From assembly GCA_007117185.1 (NCBI GenBank), contig SKHA01000252.1, forward strand, positions 1-6,582: a stretch of DNA of 6,582 nt. Reading direction: 5' to 3'. The notes below the pieces were generated by a model, which did no database searches, was not told the origin of the DNA, and saw nothing but the letters and a program-made list of their open reading frames with translations. Below, one piece after another: positions 1-5,355 of the stretch; the stretch's first letter is position 1; each line of letters opens with the position of its first letter. Position numbers and translations under genes: made by a program. The DNA is from Spirochaeta sp. (lineage in GTDB: Bacteria; Spirochaetota; Spirochaetia; DSM-27196; Alkalispirochaetaceae).

Positions 1-258
1 GAGACCCTTGAAGGGGTACAGCAGACAGTCAACCGCGCGGTGGCCCGGGGAGGCCGGGATATCCCCGAAGCGGTGTACGAGGGGCTCTATGCGGCGCTGA
101 TCCGGTACGACTGGCAGGCTCCTACCCGCAGGATTATCCTCATCGGCGACGCCCCACCCCACCCGCGCCCCCGGGGTGCGGTAACCAGGGAGATGGTTTT
201 TGCCGAAGCGCGGGAGTTGAACGTTCAAATTAACGCGGTAATGCTGCCCCATCCGTAG
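1..258 (+). CDS. VWA-domain protein, C-terminal part (5' truncated)
   Basis: The reading frame is open from base 1 to a TAG stop at 256-258, giving the last 85 residues of a protein whose start lies outside the window. The segment has the C-terminal half of a von Willebrand factor A fold. It shows a GGRDIPEAVYEGLYAAL helix region, then a hydrophobic strand RIILIGDAPPHP, a PRG turn, and a last helix/strand ending VQINAVMLPHP. The Gly-Asp-Ala-Pro-Pro-His strand and the Pro-Glu-Ala-Val helix are typical of bacterial VWA proteins. VWA domains usually bind a divalent cation at a MIDAS site and mediate protein contacts, but the DxSxS part of that site would lie upstream and cannot be checked. The protein ends directly after the fold, so nothing follows the VWA domain. 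It is followed by a weak terminator-like hairpin and appears separate from the nrdJ operon. Its partner and role are unknown. Confidence 0.8.
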   Translation, partial: ETLEGVQQTVNRAVARGGRDIPEAVYEGLYAALIRYDWQAPTRRIILIGDAPPHPRPRGAVTREMVFAEARELNVQINAVMLPHP

Positions 259-261
259 CCG

Positions 262-285
262 CCCCTAAAAAAAAGGGGTATTTTT
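262..285 (+). terminator. Weak intrinsic-terminator-like hairpin after the VWA gene
   Basis: The arms CCCCT (262-266) and AGGGG (274-278) can form a 5-bp stem around a loop of seven A residues. TATTTTT (279-285) follows directly. The position, four bases after the stop codon and just before a promoter, suits a rho-independent terminator. The stem is short, so termination may be partial. This is read by eye with no folding energy computed. Confidence 0.45.
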
Positions 286-295
286 GCCGAAGTTG

Positions 296-325
296 TTTAC
301 TATACCACCATATGTGGTGTATAAA
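296..325 (+). promoter_or_regulatory. Candidate sigma-70-type promoter for nrdJ
   Basis: TTTACT (296-301) matches the -35 consensus at 4 of 6 bases. TATAAA (320-325) matches the -10 consensus at 5 of 6 bases. The spacer is 18 bp. The expected transcription start is near 331-333, leaving a leader of roughly 25 nt before the nrdJ ATG. That is too short for a riboswitch. The element lies in the only AT-rich gap of the window and is the most plausible promoter for all five downstream genes. Confidence 0.55.
305..320. promoter_or_regulatory. Candidate NrdR box (ribonucleotide reductase operator)
   Basis: The 16 bases CCACCATATGTGGTGT match 12 of 16 positions of the NrdR box consensus acaCwAtATaTwGtgT as I recall it, and the ATAT core fits apart from one G. 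The site is part of a longer inverted repeat (301-323). Arms CACCA (306-310) and TGGTG (315-319) are symmetric about the centre of the box, and flanking TATA arms (301-304 and 320-323) pair if C305 is bulged. The box fills the spacer between the -35 and -10 elements, where a bound repressor would block RNA polymerase. NrdR is the zinc-finger/ATP-cone repressor of bacterial RNR genes. NrdR sites normally occur as a tandem pair about three helical turns apart. I compared sites 31 bp either side and found no convincing second box, which lowers confidence. Confidence 0.5.
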
Positions 326-343
326 CGCCGAAGCATAGAAAAC

Positions 344-353
344 GGGGAGGGGG
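344..353 (+). promoter_or_regulatory. Strong ribosome binding site of nrdJ
   Basis: The purine run GGGGAGGGGG contains GGAGG at 346-350, seven bases before the ATG at 358. It is the best Shine-Dalgarno sequence in the window. It fixes the nrdJ start at 358 rather than at the in-frame ATGs at 391 or 403. Confidence 0.75.
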
Positions 354-357
354 CACA

Positions 358-2649
358 ATGTCTCAGGATACCACGATCAAGGTAAAAAAAATGGACTTCA
401 CCATGGGCGCCGAAGAAAGCGGCGACTCCGGCAACTGGAGCCGGCCGGCAACAATCAGAAAGCGGGACGGTCGGTCCGTACCGTTCGACAGCGACCGGAT
501 CCAGCTGGCACTGGAGCGCTGTTTCGAAGGAATTCACCGCCAGTCCAAAACACCGCTTTCAGAGATCACTCACCAGGTAACCAACGTCGCGGCAGCGAAG
601 TTTGAGGAGCCCACGGTTGAACAGATCCAGGACATCGTGGAGATGGTCCTCCAGGCAGCGGGAGAGTACGAAGCGGCAAAAGCGTACATCCTGTACCGCG
701 CCGAACACGAGAAGATGCGCAAGCTCCGGCCGGTACCGGAAGACGTGCGTCAGGCTGTGGCCGAGTCAGACCCCTACTTTCCCACCCCTATTCAGAAGTT
801 CCAGTTCTACGACAAGTACTCCCGCTACAACTACGACCTTGGACGCCGGGAAACCTGGATCGAGACGGTGGACCGGGCGGTGGATTATCTGAAGGAGCTT
901 TCGGAAAACAAACTGGCCCAGAACGACTACAACCGCATCCGCCAGGCTATTCTGGAGATGAAAGTGATGCCCTCCATGCGTCTGCTGGCCATGGCTGGCG
1001 ACCCGGCCCGGCGAAACAACATCGCCATATACAACTGTTCGTATCTGCCGGTCGACGCGATCGACTCCTTTGTTGAAGCGCTGATCATCAGCATGAACGG
1101 CTGTGGCGTCGGGTACAGCGTGGAACGCAAATACATCGAGCAGATGCCCCGGGTTCAGCGTCAAAATGGAACCCACCGGGGAGTACACGTGGTAAAGGAC
1201 ACCTCCGAGGGGTGGGCCAACGCCCTGCGGACGGGGTTGCAGACGTGGTACGCCGGAGAGGACATCTCCTTCGACTTCTCCGAGGTTCGCCCCGCCGGCG
1301 CTCCCCTGCGGATCAAGGGGGGCAGCGCTTCCGGTCCGGAGCCGCTGCGGGTGATGCTCAACTTCTCCCGGGAACGCATTCTGGCCCGGCAGGGCGGATT
1401 CATCACCTCCGTGGATGCTCATGACATCATGTGCGCCGTTGGCGGCGCCGCCGTCTCCGGGGGAGTACGCCGGACGGCAATGATATCGCTGTTCGATATC
1501 GACGACCAGGAGATGCGCCACTGCAAGGATGGCGATTTCTGGCACAAAAACGGACAGCGCTGGAACGCCAACAACTCCGCCGTCTGGCCCAACCGTGAAC
1601 TCTCCCAGGAGGAGATCGCCAGCTTCGTGCTGGACATGGTGCGCAGCGGTCGGGGCGAGCCGGGAATCTTCAACCGCCGTGCGGCCATCGAGAGCCGCCC
1701 GGAACGCCGGGCGGAAGCGGAGTTCGGCACCAACCCCTGCGGAGAGATCATCCTGCGGCCATTCCAGTTCTGCAACCTCACCAGCGCAATCGCCCGGGAA
1801 GACGACACCTTCGAGTCCCTGAAAGACAAGGTTGAGGTAGCAACGATGCTCGGCACGATTCAGTCGCTGGCGACAAACTTTCCGGGGCTGCGCCCGCAGT
1901 GGAGCCAGAACTGTGCGGAAGAGCGACTTCTGGGGGTGGACCTGAACGGGCAGATGGACAGCCCGGCGTGTCAGGACCCGGACGTACAGAGCCGCCTGCG
2001 GTACGTGGCGCAGGAGACCAACCGTATCTATGCCAAAAAACTGGGTATCAACCAGTCCGCAGCGATCACCACGGTGAAGCCCTCGGGGAATTCCAGCCAG
2101 CTGCTGAACAGCTCTTCGGGAATACACGCCCGGTGGGCGCCCTACTACATCCGGAACGTTCGGGTGGGCGCGCACACCCCGGTGTTCAGCGCCCTGCGGG
2201 ATGAAGGTGTTCCCATGGACCCGGAGAACGGCCAGACCGTGGAAAACGCCACCACCTGGGTGGCCCACTTCCCCATCAAGAGCCCGGATAACGCGGTCAC
2301 AAGAAACAGTCGCTCTGCGATTCAACAGTGCAACTACTGGCTGCAGAACAAGGTCCACTACACCGAGCACAACCCGTCGGTGACGATCACCTACCGGCCG
2401 GATGAAGTCATTGATATCATCAAGTGGATATGGGACCATCAGGACCGAATTGGAGGAATGGCGTTTCTGCCGGCCAGCGATGCACAGTACGACCAGATGC
2501 CCTACGTTGAGATCACCCGGGACGAGTACGAGCGGCTCTACCGCTCCTTCCCGGAGATCGACTTCTCAAAGATATATCGCTATGAGGAACGGGACCTCAC
2601 CACGGCAGCGCAGGAGCTGGCGTGTCTGGCCGGGTCCTGCGACATTTAA
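358..2649 (+). CDS. nrdJ: Adenosylcobalamin-dependent ribonucleoside-triphosphate reductase (class II RNR)
   Basis: This 763-residue cytoplasmic enzyme reduces ribonucleotides to deoxyribonucleotides using a thiyl radical generated from adenosylcobalamin, so it needs neither oxygen nor a small subunit. After a polar leader of about 30 residues comes an ATP-cone (about 31-122, TIRKRDGR and FDSDRIQLALERC), the usual dATP/ATP activity switch. The catalytic barrel follows. By spacing against Lactobacillus leichmannii RTPR, C461 in NPCGEI (459-464) is the thiyl-radical cysteine, with N459 and E463 as its active-site partners. C472 (11 residues later, as in RTPR) and C227 in NCSYLP are the reducing pair. 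The C-terminal tail ends CLAGSCDI, with C756 and C761 as the thioredoxin-linked shuttle cysteines. TVKPSGNSSQLL (572-583) resembles the RTPR type rather than the dimeric NrdJ type. All key residues are present. It is the first gene of a tight operon, probably under NrdR control. Confidence 0.96.
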   Translation: MSQDTTIKVKKMDFTMGAEESGDSGNWSRPATIRKRDGRSVPFDSDRIQLALERCFEGIHRQSKTPLSEITHQVTNVAAAKFEEPTVEQIQDIVEMVLQAAGEYEAAKAYILYRAEHEKMRKLRPVPEDVRQAVAESDPYFPTPIQKFQFYDKYSRYNYDLGRRETWIETVDRAVDYLKELSENKLAQNDYNRIRQAILEMKVMPSMRLLAMAGDPARRNNIAIYNCSYLPVDAIDSFVEALIISMNGCGVGYSVERKYIEQMPRVQRQNGTHRGVHVVKDTSEGWANALRTGLQTWYAGEDISFDFSEVRPAGAPLRIKGGSASGPEPLRVMLNFSRERILARQGGFITSVDAHDIMCAVGGAAVSGGVRRTAMISLFDIDDQEMRHCKDGDFWHKNGQRWNANNSAVWPNRELSQEEIASFVLDMVRSGRGEPGIFNRRAAIESRPERRAEAEFGTNPCGEIILRPFQFCNLTSAIAREDDTFESLKDKVEVATMLGTIQSLATNFPGLRPQWSQNCAEERLLGVDLNGQMDSPACQDPDVQSRLRYVAQETNRIYAKKLGINQSAAITTVKPSGNSSQLLNSSSGIHARWAPYYIRNVRVGAHTPVFSALRDEGVPMDPENGQTVENATTWVAHFPIKSPDNAVTRNSRSAIQQCNYWLQNKVHYTEHNPSVTITYRPDEVIDIIKWIWDHQDRIGGMAFLPASDAQYDQMPYVEITRDEYERLYRSFPEIDFSKIYRYEERDLTTAAQELACLAGSCDI

Positions 2650-3253
2650 GCTGGGTACATTGATCCTGCTGGTGGTGGCGTTCTTCGCCACCACCGTCCC
2701 CCTCAGTGCCCACCCCCACATCTGGATCGATTCGTCCCTGACCTTCACTGTATCCGGACACCGCCTCACTTCCGTTGAGGTGGAGTGGGTCTTTGATGAG
2801 TTCTTCACCGAGATGATCATGCTGGACTTCGACAGCAATAGGGACCGCCGGATCGACAGCAGTGAATCCCGGCAGATCAGGGAATCCGCCTTCGACAACC
2901 TGCGCCACTACGGCTACTTCATGGAGGTTCGGGTCAACAACCAGCGACGCGACGTCGTTCCACAGATGGTTCGCAATTTTCAGGCGTTCCTGCGGGACGA
3001 CAGTCTGGTGTACCGGTTTGAGGTGGCTCTGGACGTCCCGGTGAGCCGCGATCTCACCCGGGTTACGGTGGCAATGTACGACGAGACATACTTCACCGAG
3101 ATCTACATGCAGGATAACCCACCGGCGCGGGTCAGGGGCGAACCACCTGACGTGCAGGCCCAGCTGTCCATGGAGACGCGGATGGACCGGGTCTGGTACT
3201 TCGTCAACATCCCCACCCGCGAGGTGGTTCTGCAGATAAGGAGATCCTCATGA
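2582..3253 (+). CDS. DUF1007 exported metal-handling protein (ZevA-like)
   Basis: This protein of 223 residues belongs to the DUF1007 family, periplasmic proteins found beside NicO-type transporters. In Haemophilus the pair ZevA/ZevB takes part in zinc uptake. With the ATG at 2582, residues 1-43 form a signal peptide with a long basic n-region, the hydrophobic stretch LGTLILLVVAFFATTV, and cleavage predicted after LSA43. The mature protein would then start HPHIWID, so H44 and H46 become an N-terminal metal site, a family hallmark. Residues 84-95 (DSNRDRRIDSSE) fit a canonical EF-hand loop. The C-terminal half is beta-rich with no membrane segment. The start is uncertain: ATG 2582 overlaps nrdJ by 68 nt and has no good Shine-Dalgarno sequence. 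TTG 2660 would leave a 10-nt gap but remove all basic residues from the signal peptide. The gene ends in an ATGA overlap with the transporter gene, which implies translational coupling. Confidence 0.82.
   Translation: MRNGTSPRQRRSWRVWPGPATFKLGTLILLVVAFFATTVPLSAHPHIWIDSSLTFTVSGHRLTSVEVEWVFDEFFTEMIMLDFDSNRDRRIDSSESRQIRESAFDNLRHYGYFMEVRVNNQRRDVVPQMVRNFQAFLRDDSLVYRFEVALDVPVSRDLTRVTVAMYDETYFTEIYMQDNPPARVRGEPPDVQAQLSMETRMDRVWYFVNIPTREVVLQIRRSS
3238..3243 (+). promoter_or_regulatory. Ribosome binding site of the NicO-type gene
   Basis: AAGGAG lies six bases before the ATG at 3250 and inside the last codons of the DUF1007 gene. It supports the ATGA-overlap start of the transporter and gives it an initiation signal of its own in addition to coupling. 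Confidence 0.65.
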
Positions 3254-4260
3254 GACCTCAGGCATCCCCGCTGCTTCTTGTAGCGGCTCTCTTTCTGGTT
3301 TCTCTTCACGCCCTTCCCGCCCAGGCCAACCCGTTCACCGGGGGGGCAGCCCGTGGAGGAAGCGACACGGCCGTCGAAGACGCCGGGACGACCACAGCCC
3401 AGTCAGCCACGCAGTTTGAGGGGTTCGCCGAGTTCGGCCCACCCCGAACCCGTTTCGGGGTGTGGCTCCGGCGGGTACAACGAAACCTCACCAGCACCCT
3501 GGCGACGATGCTGCGGAACGTGCAGCGCGGTGAAGCGGATGGAGCGTTCTGGCTTATTCTCTCGCTCTCGTTTATCTACGGGGTGGTCCACTCGCTGCTG
3601 CCGGGACACCGGAAGGTACTGCTCTTTTCTTATTTTATGGCGCAGCGGTCACCACCGATCATGGGGGTAGTCGCCGGCACCTCTCTGGCGCTGGTTCACG
3701 CCTCGGCAGCGGTAATTGTGGTCCTCTCAGCGTACTTCCTCATCCAGACATCCATCAGTGCCGCGGTAACCCGGGTGGGTGCAACGGTGCAGATCGCCAC
3801 AGCGGGTCTACTGCTGCTCACCGGTGTTGTCCTGACCTACCTTAAGGTACGGGAGACACTCGGTCACGGCCACCATCACGGCGACGACCACGGTGATCAG
3901 GACGACCATCAAGACCACCTGCCCGAATCCACCGGAGCTGGTGAGACCGGGAAAAGTCGAAGGCTCCTGCCGGTAATCATCATCTCGGGAATCGTGCCCT
4001 GCCCTGGTTCATCCATGATCCTCCTCTTTGCGGTTTCCCTGGGAGTTGTCACCCTGGGGCTGATCGCCGTCGGTGCCTTTGCCGTCGGGATGGCCCTGAG
4101 TCTCTCGACGCTCTCGGTGGCGACGATTCTGGTGAAGGAACAGATTACCGAGCGGCTGGAAAGCCCGCGCGGTCACGCCCTGCACCACGGGATCGAGGTC
4201 GCCAGCGCGCTGTTCATGGTGGCATTCGGTCTGTTCCTGCTGCTGCCTGCGGTACTTTAG
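3250..4260 (+). CDS. NicO/RcnA-family divalent metal transporter (ZevB-like)
   Basis: This inner-membrane protein of 336 residues belongs to the NicO family, whose members move nickel or cobalt (RcnA exports both) or zinc (ZevB). A signal peptide (1-26, ending LPAQA) and a soluble region to about residue 96 precede the core, so the N-terminus is probably exported. The first core helix carries HSLLPGH (114-120), the family's HxxxPGH metal motif; R121 follows. Further helices lie near 136-166 and 178-198. A hydrophilic loop (205-223) rich in His and Asp is a likely metal-sensing or metal-buffering loop. GIVPCPGSSMILLF (247-260) is the second family signature, followed by two or three helices to a hydrophobic C-terminus. 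The gene overlaps the DUF1007 gene by 4 nt, the usual ZevA/ZevB-like pairing. Family membership is sure. The metal and the direction of transport are not readable from sequence. Confidence 0.88.
   Translation: MRPQASPLLLVAALFLVSLHALPAQANPFTGGAARGGSDTAVEDAGTTTAQSATQFEGFAEFGPPRTRFGVWLRRVQRNLTSTLATMLRNVQRGEADGAFWLILSLSFIYGVVHSLLPGHRKVLLFSYFMAQRSPPIMGVVAGTSLALVHASAAVIVVLSAYFLIQTSISAAVTRVGATVQIATAGLLLLTGVVLTYLKVRETLGHGHHHGDDHGDQDDHQDHLPESTGAGETGKSRRLLPVIIISGIVPCPGSSMILLFAVSLGVVTLGLIAVGAFAVGMALSLSTLSVATILVKEQITERLESPRGHALHHGIEVASALFMVAFGLFLLLPAVL
3440..3462. repeat. Perfect 9-bp inverted repeat inside the NicO-type gene
   Basis: Arms CACCCCGAA (3440-3448) and TTCGGGGTG (3454-3462) flank a 5-nt loop. 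The mRNA could form a stable hairpin over codons 64-71. No T-tract follows, so it is not an intrinsic terminator. It may be a chance product of GC-rich coding sequence. Confidence 0.5.
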
Positions 4261-4262
4261 GG

Positions 4263-5342
4263 ATGCGCGGTATCTTTCACCGCCAGCGAAAAGCGATCGG
4301 GATGCCTCCGGGGTCGCTGGTCTACACCGGTGACGCCCAGGTCGAGAAGACCAGCATTTCTGCCGTTGACTACAACGCCGAGTACCTGAACCACCACGAG
4401 GACCTCACCCCGGAGGAATGCCACACCCTGACCGGCAGCACAGCGGTGACCTGGATCAACGTCAACGGACTGGGAAACACCGAGACGATTCGTCGGATGG
4501 GAGAGCTCTTCGGGATCCACCCATTGATCCTTGAGGACATCCTCAACACCCAGCAGCGACCCAGAGTCCAGGATCTGGAAGGTACCCTCTACGTTGTCAT
4601 GCAGATGGTCTACAACGAACCGGGGCAACCGGCGATTGAGGAACAGATCAGCCTGGTTCTCGGACCGTCCTGGGTCATCACGTTTCAGGAACGACCAGGG
4701 GATCCCCTGGACCCCATCAGAACTCGGCTGGAACGCGGGGCGGGTCGGATTCGCGGACGCAGCGCCGATTACCTCGCTTACGCCCTGATCGATACGATCG
4801 TGGACCGCTACTTCCCTGTCCTTGAACACCTGGGAGACCGGATCCTTGACCTGGAGACAGCGGTACTTGACCGACCGGAGCCGGCGACGCTCCAGTCGAT
4901 TCACCATCTGAAACGTGAACTCATCGGACTGCGGCGGTACGTATGGCCCTTGCGGGAGGTGATCTCCTCCCTCACCCGGGGAGAAAGTCCTCTTGTGTCC
5001 GAGACCACCGGAGTCTATCTGCGGGACGTTCACGACCACGTGATCCAGATCATGGACATCCTGGAGAGCTACCGCGAGATGGCCGGCGGTCTGGCCGAGC
5101 TGTACATGTCCGGGCAGAGCAACCGGATGAACGAGGTGATGAAAGTCCTCACCGTCATCGCCACCATCTTCATTCCCCTCACGTTCATCGCCGGGGTATA
5201 CGGGATGAACTTCGACCCTGCGGCGTCCCCCCTCAACATGCCTGAGCTGGGCTGGTACTGGGGCTACCCGGCAGCCATCGCCGCGATGCTCCTGGTAACT
5301 GCAGGAATGCTGTTTTTCTTTCGTCGCCGCCGCTGGCTGTGA
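4263..5342 (+). CDS. corA: CorA-type magnesium/cobalt channel
   Basis: This 359-residue protein matches the CorA family, homopentameric inner-membrane channels that carry Mg2+ and in some members Co2+ or Ni2+. Residues 1-290 form the cytoplasmic funnel. They include a GMPPGSLVYTG start typical of the Thermotoga-like branch, the conserved LFGIHPLILEDILNTQQRPRV region (82-102) and the long helices that lead to the pore (about 185-290). TM1 (about 294-313) ends in the signature GMN (314-316, within VYGMNF). The outer loop reaches MPELGW (326-331), TM2 follows (about 332-352), and the chain ends in basic RRRRWL, like the KKKKWL end of Thermotoga maritima CorA (351 residues). The outer loop has about six extra residues between GMNF and MPEL. 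The gene starts 2 nt after the previous stop with no clear Shine-Dalgarno sequence, so translation is probably coupled. A later start at M14 (4302) would cut the conserved N-terminus. Confidence 0.93.
   Translation: MRGIFHRQRKAIGMPPGSLVYTGDAQVEKTSISAVDYNAEYLNHHEDLTPEECHTLTGSTAVTWINVNGLGNTETIRRMGELFGIHPLILEDILNTQQRPRVQDLEGTLYVVMQMVYNEPGQPAIEEQISLVLGPSWVITFQERPGDPLDPIRTRLERGAGRIRGRSADYLAYALIDTIVDRYFPVLEHLGDRILDLETAVLDRPEPATLQSIHHLKRELIGLRRYVWPLREVISSLTRGESPLVSETTGVYLRDVHDHVIQIMDILESYREMAGGLAELYMSGQSNRMNEVMKVLTVIATIFIPLTFIAGVYGMNFDPAASPLNMPELGWYWGYPAAIAAMLLVTAGMLFFFRRRRWL
4695..4710. repeat. Perfect 16-bp palindrome inside corA
   Basis: CCAGGGGATCCCCTGG is fully self-complementary and lies within codons for RPGDPLD. 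No second copy was seen in the window. It has no promoter context and is most likely incidental, but it is longer than expected by chance in a window this size. Confidence 0.5.
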
Positions 5343-5355
5343 TAGTATTGAGTAC

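Noticed and set aside
301..323. Inverted repeat as a transcription terminator
   Set aside because: There is no T-tract after it, the arms are AT-rich, and it overlaps a good promoter upstream of nrdJ, so an operator explains it better.
259..357. Cobalamin riboswitch in front of nrdJ
   Set aside because: A B12 riboswitch is expected logically for a B12-dependent enzyme, but the whole gap is 99 nt and the leader after the promoter is about 25 nt. There is no room for the roughly 200-nt structure.
766..2439. 557-codon open frame on the minus strand
   Set aside because: It is fully antisense to the catalytic core of nrdJ. Its Val/His/Gly/Arg-rich translation has no motif and no ribosome binding site context.
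2582..2710. Twin-arginine signal in the DUF1007 protein (RQRRSW near residues 8-13)
   Set aside because: The residues do not fit S-R-R-x-F-L-K, and the hydrophobic core with LSA cleavage site fits an ordinary Sec signal peptide.
3838..3849. 12-bp palindrome TACCTTAAGGTA in the NicO-type gene
   Set aside because: A single short palindrome in coding sequence, expected by chance in several kilobases and without regulatory context.
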